64,000 nucleotides of DNA from assembly GCF_963677125.1 (NCBI RefSeq), contig NZ_OY781882.1, positions 1,620,501-1,684,500 of the forward strand, read 5' to 3'. Below the pieces are notes generated by a model, which did not search any database, was not told where the DNA came from, and saw nothing but the letters and a program-made list of their open reading frames with translations. The translations under genes were made by a program, and so were the position numbers. This document shows positions 25,312-33,910 of this stretch, piece by piece. Position 1 is the stretch's first letter, and every line of letters starts with the position of its first letter. This stretch comes from an uncultured Desulfobacter sp. (GTDB lineage Bacteria > Desulfobacterota > Desulfobacteria > Desulfobacterales > Desulfobacteraceae).

Positions 25312-25380
25312 ACCACGAAGAACGCGAAGACCACGAAGGTATTAATATAGTAGACTTCGCGTCCTTCGTGATCTTGTGGT
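25312..25380. repeat. Imperfect inverted repeat of the CACGAAG family
   Basis: ACCACGAAGAACGCGAAG at the left and its near-complement (CTTCGTGATCTTGTGGT) at the right enclose a short AT-rich loop. The element sits between the methyltransferase stop and the TonB receptor start, so it could form a hairpin in the shared transcript. A similar motif (GGGCACGAA) is in the hairpin at 39045-39083. Such sequences are dispersed extragenic palindromes in many genomes. Confidence 0.6.
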
Positions 25381-25424
25381 TCAAATCCAACTTAAAAGCA
25401 CTCATTTTGAATAGGAAAAAATTT

Positions 25425-27623
25425 ATGAAGGAACTCTGCACTATGATTACGTCCTGGACAGGTAAATGGATGTACCTAACCCTCATAGCCGCCCTTTTGA
25501 TTTGTTCCGGCCAAAACCTCAAGGCCCAAGAATCGCTTAAAACAAATTTATCATCAGAAGAGAAGGCAGATAAATTGCCCTATCAGGCAGAAGCGGTGAT
25601 TGTCACCGCACAAAAGCGCGAAGAAAATGTACAGGATATTTCGGACAGCATAACGGTGCTCGATGAACTGGACATTTCCGATGCGGGTATCACCGATATG
25701 GTCAGTCTTTCCACATATGTGCCCAACTTCGAATTTTATAACTTCGGCAGCCGTTGGCATTCCCAGACCTATATCCGCGGTATCAAAACCCTGAACAACA
25801 GTGAACCGTCAACCGGTTTGTATGTTGACGGCGTGAATTATTCCAAATCCTATCTGTTTGACTTCCCTTTATTTGATGTGGAACGGGTCGAGGTTCTGCG
25901 CGGTCCCCAGGGAACTTTGTACGGCCGTAACACCATGGCAGGCGTAATCAATATACACACCAGGACACCGGACAATGAAACCCGTGCACAGATTTCAGGG
26001 ACATACGCAAGCGACAATGAAAAAACGATTCAAGGCCAAGTCCAAACACCCATTCTCAAGGACAAACTTTTTTTGGGAATCTCGGGGCTGATCTCTTCCA
26101 GTCACGGATACATGGAAAACGATATTGACGGTGTCGGCGAAGATGGCCGGCACAAAGACGGACAGGCCGGGAGAATAAAACTTCGTTACTTGCCTGCCCC
26201 AAAATGGGATATCACCTTGGGTCTGGATGCCCAGCACCATGACGACGGCGCGTTCCCTTTCCGCAGGACCCAGCGCAATTCATTTGTCAATGTGGGGATA
26301 CTGGAAGCGGACGGCCCATATCACTATTCCCACGATTTTGACGGCACGTCCGAAAACGATTTCTGGGGGACAACCCTGAATACCTCGGTTGATACAACAA
26401 TTGGCAAGGTCACATCCATTACAGGGTACCGGGACTTTAACAATGAGGATATCATTGATTCGGATTTCAGCCCGTTGGATGCGGCGCGCATGAAATATCT
26501 CCTGCAGGAGAGTAGCTTTTCCCAGGAACTTCGCATTGCATCGCCGGAAAATAAAACCGGCCCCAAATGGCTGGCCGGTATCTACTATTTTCACATCAAC
26601 TCGGACAAGGAACGGATCAACTACTACCGATCCGCCATGGCAAACAGTCCGAGCAATCCCTTTGCCCCGGGAACCGGTGCCAGAAAGACCCAAAGCAAGG
26701 GGACCAACTTCGGGGAGGCCCTGTTCGGCCAGATCACCTGGCCTGTATTCAATACTCTGGATATCACCACAGGCCTTAGATATGAAATAGAGGACGCACA
26801 AATGGATGCCACTATTTTTTATACACCCGAGGGCGGGGCCACAAGCGCCACACAACAGCCCTATCAAGAGAGCCGGTTCACGGCATTGCTGCCTAAATTA
26901 AGTGTGGGATGGCATTTCATGGATGACAAAATGCTTTACACCACGGTTTCAAGGGCCCATCGCAGCGGCGGGTTTAACGATCCCAGTGTGGGTGGAGACC
27001 CTTATGATGAAGAGTACAGCTGGGTATATGAAGCCGGTATTAAGTCCGGATTTTTCCAAAACCGGCTTACGATCAACATTTGCGGATTTTATACGGATAT
27101 TGAAGATGAACAGCTCACCCGCTTTGATGAATACAATCAGTCTTATCTTGAGAATGCAGGCGAATCCCACCGGCTGGGCATGGAGTTTGAGGCCGGCTGG
27201 TTCATTTCAAAGGACCTGGAAATTTTTGCATCGTTGACATGGGTTGAGGCCGAGTATGACAAGTATACCGACCCTGTCACAGGCCAGGATTTTCAAGGCA
27301 ATACCACATTCGGGGTACCGGATTATACCTATACGTTAGGGTTTCAGTACAGACGTCCCCTGTGGGGAGAATGGAACGTTTTTTGCCGTGCGGAAGTGGC
27401 GGGAACCGGCCGTAGATTTTTCGATGATACCAATACTGTTAAAGAACCCGGATATGAAGTGGTCAACCTCAAACTGGGCCTGGAGGGTACCCATTGGGAC
27501 GGCTATGTCTGGGCAAAAAATCTTTTTGATCGGCATTACTGCATTTTTGAAAATGTTGATCGGGGTATTACCGAGGATGGTAAACCTTTGACCATCGGCA
27601 TAACTCTGTCATATAGATTTTAG
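25425..27623 (+). CDS. TonB-dependent outer-membrane receptor
   Basis: About 732 residues. Signal peptide (LTLIAALLICSGQNLKAQ), then a TonB-box/plug region (EAVIVTAQKREENVQDISDS, YIRGI, GLYVDGV, VERVEVLRGPQGTLYGRNTMAGVINI) and a beta-barrel with repeated aromatic strands ending in SYRF, the usual C-terminal Phe of outer-membrane proteins. It imports siderophores, cobalamin or similar ligands using TonB energy. The frame extends upstream to 25203, but that part runs through the inverted repeat and the methyltransferase gene. The ATG at 25425 or 25443 (AAGGA upstream) gives a proper signal peptide. It is likely controlled by the AraC regulator upstream. No TonB/ExbBD or periplasmic permease genes are nearby. 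Confidence 0.9.
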   Translation: MKELCTMITSWTGKWMYLTLIAALLICSGQNLKAQESLKTNLSSEEKADKLPYQAEAVIVTAQKREENVQDISDSITVLDELDISDAGITDMVSLSTYVPNFEFYNFGSRWHSQTYIRGIKTLNNSEPSTGLYVDGVNYSKSYLFDFPLFDVERVEVLRGPQGTLYGRNTMAGVINIHTRTPDNETRAQISGTYASDNEKTIQGQVQTPILKDKLFLGISGLISSSHGYMENDIDGVGEDGRHKDGQAGRIKLRYLPAPKWDITLGLDAQHHDDGAFPFRRTQRNSFVNVGILEADGPYHYSHDFDGTSENDFWGTTLNTSVDTTIGKVTSITGYRDFNNEDIIDSDFSPLDAARMKYLLQESSFSQELRIASPENKTGPKWLAGIYYFHINSDKERINYYRSAMANSPSNPFAPGTGARKTQSKGTNFGEALFGQITWPVFNTLDITTGLRYEIEDAQMDATIFYTPEGGATSATQQPYQESRFTALLPKLSVGWHFMDDKMLYTTVSRAHRSGGFNDPSVGGDPYDEEYSWVYEAGIKSGFFQNRLTINICGFYTDIEDEQLTRFDEYNQSYLENAGESHRLGMEFEAGWFISKDLEIFASLTWVEAEYDKYTDPVTGQDFQGNTTFGVPDYTYTLGFQYRRPLWGEWNVFCRAEVAGTGRRFFDDTNTVKEPGYEVVNLKLGLEGTHWDGYVWAKNLFDRHYCIFENVDRGITEDGKPLTIGITLSYRF

Positions 27624-28121
27624 GTCCTTGATTTTTCGGGCTCTTTCTTAATTTGTTGTAGGCTGTGCCTTATAGGTGTCGATAAACCGATCCGGACGTG
27701 GCCGTTATAACAAAGTTTTGGATAATTAAAACAATCCCGCCCTTTAAAATACAGGTTTATCCTGTATCTATATAAGGGATGTTATGTATAATAAAAAAAC
27801 ACGAATCAATTTAACATTTAAATAACGGCCATGGGCCGACCTGATATATCATCTGCCAGGCTCAGCCCACAACAAAGTTTGAAAGATCTGAATGACTTAT
27901 CCAGACTTTCTTATAACGGTCACGGACCGTCCTTGGTCTTTGACCGTGGTTCGGACCACAACGAATATTGAAACATCTCTGTGGCTTACAGAGAGTTTCT
28001 TATAAAAAATATAATATTCATTTCTTTAAACACGCTAGGCAAAAAGAAGTAATCCATGCATGAACAATGACTGGATGGCTTACAAAATAGAACCGTCAAC
28101 AAATTAAAAAGGGAATTAACC
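27624..28121. other. 498-bp intergenic region with dispersed repeat copy B (27823-27876) and palindromes
   Basis: No convincing gene. It holds copy B of the 54-bp repeat seen at 3812-3865, including the palindrome GGCCATGGGCC. Further small inverted repeats lie at 27920-27960 (CGGTCACGGACCG and GGTTCGGACC-type arms). The region separates the TonB receptor from the ADP-ribosylglycohydrolase gene and must contain the terminator of the former and the promoter of the latter; neither is clear. Confidence 0.5.
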
Positions 28122-29030
28122 ATGAGACCAAAAATACAAGCAGGCATCATGGCTGCTTTCACGGCAGACGCGTTGGCTCTGGGCGCACATTGGGTTTATG
28201 ACGTATCCCAGATAAAAAACAAATACGGCCGTCTGGATTTTATGGCACCGCCTGAAATCGCACCTTTCCATAAAGGAAAAAAGAAAGGCGATTTCACCCA
28301 TTATGGAGATCAGATGTTTTTGCTGCTTGAGTCCCTGTCATATTGCTCAGGGTTCGATATAGACAATTTTGCAACCCAGTGGAAGCTGATGTTTGATGAT
28401 TATAAAGGCTGGGTGGACAGCGCAACAAAGGAAACATTGTCCAACTTTGAAGACGGAAAGTCCCCGGAAAAGGCCGGGTCCGGCTCAACAGATTTAGGTG
28501 GTGCATCCCGAATGGTTCCACTGGCACTTTTTTATGGAGAAGATCGCGAGACGTTGGTGGCCAACGCAGATAAACAGACTGCAATGACACACAATCATCC
28601 CCAGGTCAGGGAAAGCGCCCGTTTTTTTGCAAACGCTGCTATAGAGGCCGCTAAAGGTAGAAAGCCCATGGATTCTCTGGAAATGGCTCAAAAAGAACTC
28701 TCTTCCAATTCTGTGATCTACCAGATGATAACAGATGGACTTGAAAGTATCGATACAGATACGGAACAGGCCATTGCAGGTTTTGGCCAGATGTGTGAAA
28801 CCCAGGCTGCCCTGCCCGGCACGATTCATCTGATCGCCAAATATCCCAATGACCTGGAAACAGCAATGATTGAAAATGTCATGGCCGGCGGAGATTCCTC
28901 TGCACGGGGAATCCTGAGTGCATTTATTCTGGGAATATGCAACGGGATGGACGCCATCCCAAAACAATGGATGGAAGACATGCGATTGGTTGAAAGAATC
29001 CGGTCCCTGGCCGGAATATCAGGCATGTAA
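28122..29030 (+). CDS. ADP-ribosylglycohydrolase-family protein (DraG/ARH-like) with altered metal motifs
   Basis: A 302-residue all-alpha protein. The start (IQAGIMAAFTADALALGAHWVYD), central GSGSTDLGGASRMVPLALFY and C-terminal MAGGDSSARGILSAFILG correspond to the usual GxxxGDALGxP, GNGAAMR-PLG and GGDTDTxAA segments. Typical enzymes bind two Mg ions through TDDT and GGDTD; here the second site is GGDSSARG and the first is not a TDDT (GDFTHYGDQ). It may therefore have changed catalysis. DraG members remove ADP-ribose from NifH, but this gene is 26 kb from nif and no DraT is seen, so that link is only a possibility. Its stop is 3 bp from the convergent efflux gene. Confidence 0.75.
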   Translation: MRPKIQAGIMAAFTADALALGAHWVYDVSQIKNKYGRLDFMAPPEIAPFHKGKKKGDFTHYGDQMFLLLESLSYCSGFDIDNFATQWKLMFDDYKGWVDSATKETLSNFEDGKSPEKAGSGSTDLGGASRMVPLALFYGEDRETLVANADKQTAMTHNHPQVRESARFFANAAIEAAKGRKPMDSLEMAQKELSSNSVIYQMITDGLESIDTDTEQAIAGFGQMCETQAALPGTIHLIAKYPNDLETAMIENVMAGGDSSARGILSAFILGICNGMDAIPKQWMEDMRLVERIRSLAGISGM

Positions 29031-29033
29031 CGT

Positions 29034-32000
29034 TTACGCTTTAAAAACCCTCATAACCCAGATAAAAAAGAAAGGCGCAAAAAACAACACAAAGACCGTT
29101 GTGGCCGTAATACCGCCCAGCACCCCGATGCTGATGGCATTTTGCGCGCCTGACCCCGGGCCTGCAGCAAAGGCCAGGGGCATAACACCCAAAATGAAGG
29201 TCAGGGATGTCATCAGGATCGGCCGCAATCTTTGTTTGGTGGCAGTTATCGAGGCATCATAGGGCGACATGCCTGATTCAAAATTTGTTTTTGCAAACTC
29301 AATGATCAAAATTGCATTTTTGGCTGCCAAGGCGATTGTCATCAGCAGGCCGACCTGGAAATATACATCATTGGCCTGATCAGCGGCCCAGGTAGACAAG
29401 GTAGCGCCGAATATGCCAAGGGGCACGGTCAGCATAATTGCCAACGGGATGGCCCAACTTTCATAAAGCGCGGCCAATGACAGCAATACGGCAATAGTTG
29501 AGATGACATAGACCAGCCAGGCCTGCGCTCCGGCTTCTCTTTCTTCGTAGGATAATCCCGTCCATTCCACCCCTATGCTGCCCGGCAGTGATCCGGCAAT
29601 ACGGGAAACTTCGTTCAGCGCTTCTCCGGAGCTGATGCCCTGGGCGGCCTCACCCTGGATTTCCAAAGAGGAGGTGCCGCTAAACCGAGTTAATTTAGGC
29701 GGACCATAGGTCCATTCACCGGCGGAGAACTCGGCCAGCGGCACCATTCCCCCCGTGTTATTGCGAACGTACCACCTGTCGATGTCATCGGGTTGCATGC
29801 GGTATGGCGCATCCGCCTGCACATAAACACGCTTGATCCGCCCGTCCAATAAAAAATCATTCACGTATGTCCCCCCCAATGCCGTTGTCAGAGTCTGGTT
29901 GATTGTTTCAATGGGAACCCCCATGGCCCGAGCTTTGGACAGGTCAAGATCGATGTCGTATTGGGGACTTGGGGCCAGTCCGTTGAAACGGACACGGGTT
30001 AAAAGCTCACTTTGGTTGGCCTGGTCTAAAAACTGCTTCATGGCGCTGTTTAAGGTATCCTGTCCCTTGCCGCTTCGGTCCACAAGCTGAAATTCGAAAC
30101 CGCCGGCATTACCCAGAGCAGAGACGGGCGGCGGCACAATGGGAATGATCATGGCATCCTGAACAGCCGATAATTGTTGCCCTGCCATCTCACTGATTTT
30201 AAACACACCCAGGTCCTTACTGCGCTCATCCCAGGGTTTCATTTTAATAAACGCGATCCCCACATTCTGACTCCTGCCGGAAAAACTGAAGCCTGCGGCA
30301 GTAAAAAGGCCGTCCACCGCGCCTTTCACAGTATCAAGGTAAAAATCTTCCACTTGCTTATTTTTTTCAATTGTCTGCCCAAGGGTTGAACCGACCGGTC
30401 CGTTAATCAGTGTCATCATTCTGCCCTGGTCCTCCTGGGGCAAAAAGGAGGTCGGAATTTTTAAAAAAAGAACAATGGTCACTGCAATCAGAAAAAAGAA
30501 CACCAGCGGTAAAACGATACGGCTTGCCAGTAATTTTTTCAACATCGTCTCATGACCGCTGCGCATTTTGCTGAATCCGCGGTTAAAAAGGCCGAACACC
30601 CCTGTATCTTTTTCCTTTTCGCCCTGTTTAAGCACAATGGCACATAAAGCGGGTGATAAACTTAACGCGATAAACAGGGATATCGCCATGGCAACTGAGA
30701 TGGTGACAGCAAACTGACGGTAGATGACACCCGTGGCCCCTGTGAAAAAAGTGATGGGGATAAAAACGGCCCAGATCACGGCTGTTGTACCGACAAGCGC
30801 ACCGGATATTTCTTTCATGGCCTTAAAAGAAGCCTTTTCAGGCGTCAGGTCAGGATCGAGTTCCAGTTTATGTTCAACATTTTCGGTGACAACAATTGCA
30901 TCGTCGACCAGCATACCAATGGCCAGTACCAACGCAAAAAGCGTCAGGACATTGATGGAGTATCCCAAAACAAACAAGGCCGCAAATGTGCCTAAGAGCA
31001 CAACGGGAATGGCCACCGAGGGAATGAATGTTGCCCGCAACGTCTGTAAAAAAACAAAGATAACCAGAACAACCAGAACGATGGCCATTACCAGCGTTTT
31101 AACGACTTCATAAATCGAGGCTTTGACAAAGGGTGAGATATCAACCGGATAGGCAATCTCCAGGGCGTCGGGGATGATATCCTCAAAATCCTTAATCCTG
31201 TCTTTGACCGCCTGAATGGTTGCCAGTGCATTGGCCCCGGAAGCCAGCTCTATGGCAATACCGGATGCCGGGCGGCGGTTGTAACGGCCGATAATGTTAT
31301 AGCTTTCCGAGCCGATCTCTATGCGGGCAACGTCACCCAGTGTCAGTTGGGAACCGTCCTGATTTACGGTTAACAAAATCGCCTCAAACTCTTCCACGCT
31401 TTCAAGCAAAGATTGCGAAGTGATTGTTGCATTGAGCTGCTGCCCCTCTAAGCTTGGTGCCCCCCCGATTTCGCCTGTGGCCAGTTGCACATTTTGATCT
31501 TCCAACGCGGCCACGACGTCCTGTGTGGTGATATTGTAATTGTTCATGGACTGCGGGTTGAGCCATATGCGCATGGCATACTCCGGCCCAAATGTCTGAA
31601 TCTGCCCGACCCCGTCCACACGGCTGAGGGGTTCTTCAAGATTGGATGCCAAAAAATCTGAAATATCATTGCGCCCGTAACTGTCATCTTTTGAATAAAA
31701 GGCAACGATCAGGGCATAGCTGCTGCCCGACTTTCGGACCGAAACCCCAAGTCTTTGAACCGCTTGGGGCAGGGATGCTTCGGCTTGGGAAACTTTATTT
31801 TGTGTTTGGACCTGTGCAATATCAGGATCAGTGCCCGTGTCAAAGGTCAATGTTATGGAGACCCTGCCCGAGGACGAGCTTTCCGATTGAATGTAACGCA
31901 GATTATCGATCCCGGTCAGGTTCTGCTCTATAACCTGGGTGACCGTATTTTCCAATGTCTGTGCCGAGGCGCCGGGATAGGTGGCGCTGATCGAAACTTT

Positions 32001-32126
32001 CGGTGCCGCAATAGACGGATATTGTTCAATAGGTAACGATGTAATCGACAGAATTCCCGCCCCCATAACGGCAAGGGCGATCACCCATGCAAATATCGGT
32101 CGTTTAATAAAAAACTCTGCAACCAT
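29034..32126 (-). CDS. RND multidrug efflux permease, HAE1/AcrB type
   Basis: A 1030-residue inner-membrane proton antiporter, full length for the family, starting MVAEFFIKRPIFAWVIALAVMGAG. Proton-relay residues are present: the Asp pair in GMLVDDAIVVTENVEH (TM4) and Lys in AAKNAILIIEFAK (TM10). It would pump hydrophobic drugs, bile-like compounds or lipids with the adaptor encoded 5 bp upstream. No outer-membrane TolC-like gene follows, so an unlinked channel must serve. Its end faces the ADP-ribosylglycohydrolase gene with only 3 bp between. Confidence 0.95.
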   Translation of the reverse strand: MVAEFFIKRPIFAWVIALAVMGAGILSITSLPIEQYPSIAAPKVSISATYPGASAQTLENTVTQVIEQNLTGIDNLRYIQSESSSSGRVSITLTFDTGTDPDIAQVQTQNKVSQAEASLPQAVQRLGVSVRKSGSSYALIVAFYSKDDSYGRNDISDFLASNLEEPLSRVDGVGQIQTFGPEYAMRIWLNPQSMNNYNITTQDVVAALEDQNVQLATGEIGGAPSLEGQQLNATITSQSLLESVEEFEAILLTVNQDGSQLTLGDVARIEIGSESYNIIGRYNRRPASGIAIELASGANALATIQAVKDRIKDFEDIIPDALEIAYPVDISPFVKASIYEVVKTLVMAIVLVVLVIFVFLQTLRATFIPSVAIPVVLLGTFAALFVLGYSINVLTLFALVLAIGMLVDDAIVVTENVEHKLELDPDLTPEKASFKAMKEISGALVGTTAVIWAVFIPITFFTGATGVIYRQFAVTISVAMAISLFIALSLSPALCAIVLKQGEKEKDTGVFGLFNRGFSKMRSGHETMLKKLLASRIVLPLVFFFLIAVTIVLFLKIPTSFLPQEDQGRMMTLINGPVGSTLGQTIEKNKQVEDFYLDTVKGAVDGLFTAAGFSFSGRSQNVGIAFIKMKPWDERSKDLGVFKISEMAGQQLSAVQDAMIIPIVPPPVSALGNAGGFEFQLVDRSGKGQDTLNSAMKQFLDQANQSELLTRVRFNGLAPSPQYDIDLDLSKARAMGVPIETINQTLTTALGGTYVNDFLLDGRIKRVYVQADAPYRMQPDDIDRWYVRNNTGGMVPLAEFSAGEWTYGPPKLTRFSGTSSLEIQGEAAQGISSGEALNEVSRIAGSLPGSIGVEWTGLSYEEREAGAQAWLVYVISTIAVLLSLAALYESWAIPLAIMLTVPLGIFGATLSTWAADQANDVYFQVGLLMTIALAAKNAILIIEFAKTNFESGMSPYDASITATKQRLRPILMTSLTFILGVMPLAFAAGPGSGAQNAISIGVLGGITATTVFVLFFAPFFFIWVMRVFKA

Positions 32127-32131
32127 TGGAC

Positions 32132-33382
32132 TTAACCCTTTTCTTGTCGGGACAATTGTTTTTGGGATTCTGTTTGAGGTGTTTGTTTGCCTTGCACCGG
32201 ATGGCTGTCTACTTTCTGGGGCACAACGTTCATACCTTCCCTTAACATCATTGCGCCCTCAACGATCACTTTATCTCCGGATTGAAGGCCATCTATAATA
32301 ACCCAATTATTTTTATATGACGGACCTGTTTTGACCCGGCGCTTTGTTGCCGTATTACCGGATTCGACAACCCATACAGTTTTCGTGCCGTCCGATTGGA
32401 TAGAAACGCTTTTTTGGGGAATGATGATTGAGGGTGGCCGATCGGTCTGCTCAATGGTGGCCCTGACAAACATGCCGGGTAGAAGCAGCCCGTCAGGATT
32501 GGCAAGAACCGACCGCAGCCGGATCGCCCCTGTACGTTCATCAACGGCCAGATCGGTTGCTTCCAGATTGCCTTTGTACGGATAAATGTCACCGGTGGTC
32601 TCCAAAACCAAGGTCACTTCAAATTTTTCGGATATCTCGGCGTTGAGACGGTTAGTCAGCAAATGTTTCTGCAATTGCCGGCTCTGGGCCGCGGGCTGGG
32701 ATAAATCAACATAAACCGGATCGAGCTGCCGGACAATTGCCAGGGCAGTTTCCTGGGCCGCTGTGACCAAAGCGCCACGGGTTACGGCGGATGGACCAAT
32801 ATATCCACTGATCGGTGAATAGACTTTTGTATAATCCAGATTAATTTTTGCGGTTTTAATGTCCGCTATGGCCAAAGACACGGCTGCGTTTGCCTGCTTG
32901 AGCCTGGCCGTGGCATCATCGAGTTTTTGACGACTGACCCCATTGACCTGGATCAAGCGCAAATAGCGTTTCCGCAAAACCTGGGCATTTTCCAATTCCG
33001 CATGTGCATTTTCAAGATTAGCCTTTGCACGCTGATAATCAGCCTCATAACGCGCCGAATCGATTTGGTAAAGCTGTCGGCCTTTTTCAACAAAGCTTCC
33101 TTCCTGAAACAGGCGTTCCTGAATAATACCGGTAACCTGGGGACGAATCTCTGCGGTCATTGAGGCGCTTACCCTTCCGGGCAACTCATTTGAAACGGCA
33201 AGCTGTTGAGGCAGTACCGTTATAACATCAACTTTTTTGACAGATTGCCGGCGGATTCTTTGTGGGTCCTGCTGCTGAGTAAGGGCGCTGCCCGGTTCAT
33301 TTTGAGACCGTTGAGCGCCGTCCCCTTCGCATCCAATCAGTAAAAACAGACAAAAACCAGCCCAGAAAATCATATTTTTCAT
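32132..33382 (-). CDS. RND efflux periplasmic adaptor (membrane fusion protein, AcrA type)
   Basis: A 416-residue lipoprotein-type adaptor: N-terminal hydrophobic segment with lipobox LLIGC, then the HlyD/AcrA pattern. This has a lipoyl half-motif (GRVSASMTAEIRPQVTGII), an alpha-hairpin (about 100-165, ANLENAHAELENAQVLRKRYL), a second lipoyl half (LDYTKVYSPISGYIG), and beta-barrel and membrane-proximal domains (GLLLPGMFVRATIEQ, KTVWVVESGNTATKRRVKTG). It is co-transcribed with the permease (5-bp gap) and links it to an outer-membrane channel. No repressor gene is adjacent. Confidence 0.93.
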   Translation of the reverse strand: MKNMIFWAGFCLFLLIGCEGDGAQRSQNEPGSALTQQQDPQRIRRQSVKKVDVITVLPQQLAVSNELPGRVSASMTAEIRPQVTGIIQERLFQEGSFVEKGRQLYQIDSARYEADYQRAKANLENAHAELENAQVLRKRYLRLIQVNGVSRQKLDDATARLKQANAAVSLAIADIKTAKINLDYTKVYSPISGYIGPSAVTRGALVTAAQETALAIVRQLDPVYVDLSQPAAQSRQLQKHLLTNRLNAEISEKFEVTLVLETTGDIYPYKGNLEATDLAVDERTGAIRLRSVLANPDGLLLPGMFVRATIEQTDRPPSIIIPQKSVSIQSDGTKTVWVVESGNTATKRRVKTGPSYKNNWVIIDGLQSGDKVIVEGAMMLREGMNVVPQKVDSHPVQGKQTPQTESQKQLSRQEKG

Positions 33383-33910
33383 TTTTATCTTTTCCCATTT
33401 TTCTAAACGTCCAGAACCTTTCTTGATAAGAAACGCTTGGCAAATTGAGATTTTTATTATGAATCTTTACTTTGGACCGGACCAGGATGATAAATCAAGC
33501 CCACCCTTGACGAGTGTATAAAAATTATATTTTGAAATATGAACTCATTTTTTGTCAACTAAAATTGAATCAGATGTAAAAATAACGATTCTTTAAAAAA
33601 TTAATTGTTTACTTGACAAAAAACGTTTTCCGGCTTAACCATAGTTCTCGTTGTTTAGAATTTGGAAATAAATGTTGGTGCAGGTGTTACAAAAGCAAGA
33701 GCCCTCCTATATGAGTACCTCGATGTAAGTAAGAGCACGCGCGTACGAAAAACAACTTATCCAGATAGCGAACAAACCATCCGCATAATTGGGCCAGGAC
33801 AGGCCTGTTATGCGATATTGGACTGATGCAGTTATTTAACGGCGAGTTTTCCTATGATTTTAACCTGGGGATCGCCATGAAAATATAACCGCCTAATAAA
33901 AGGGGTGTCT
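33383..33910. other. 528-bp divergent intergenic region between the efflux and ech operons
   Basis: No gene is supported. The left part is AT-rich (33480-33660) and carries a TTGACA at 33613-33618 on the plus strand without a good -10 at 17 bp. It must hold promoters for both operons. The ribosome site of echA (AAAAGGGG) is at its right edge. Confidence 0.4.

Noticed and set aside
25203..25424. 74-residue N-terminal extension of the TonB receptor
   Set aside because: It overlaps the methyltransferase gene and translates an inverted repeat; a signal peptide begins only at 25425 or 25443.
28122..29030. Calling this gene draG as part of the nif regulon
   Set aside because: It is 26 kb from nif on the other strand, its metal motifs are altered and no draT is visible.
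33613..33645. Promoter of the ech operon from the TTGACA at 33613
   Set aside because: No acceptable -10 at 16-18 bp, and the site is 300 bp from echA; left as unassigned.
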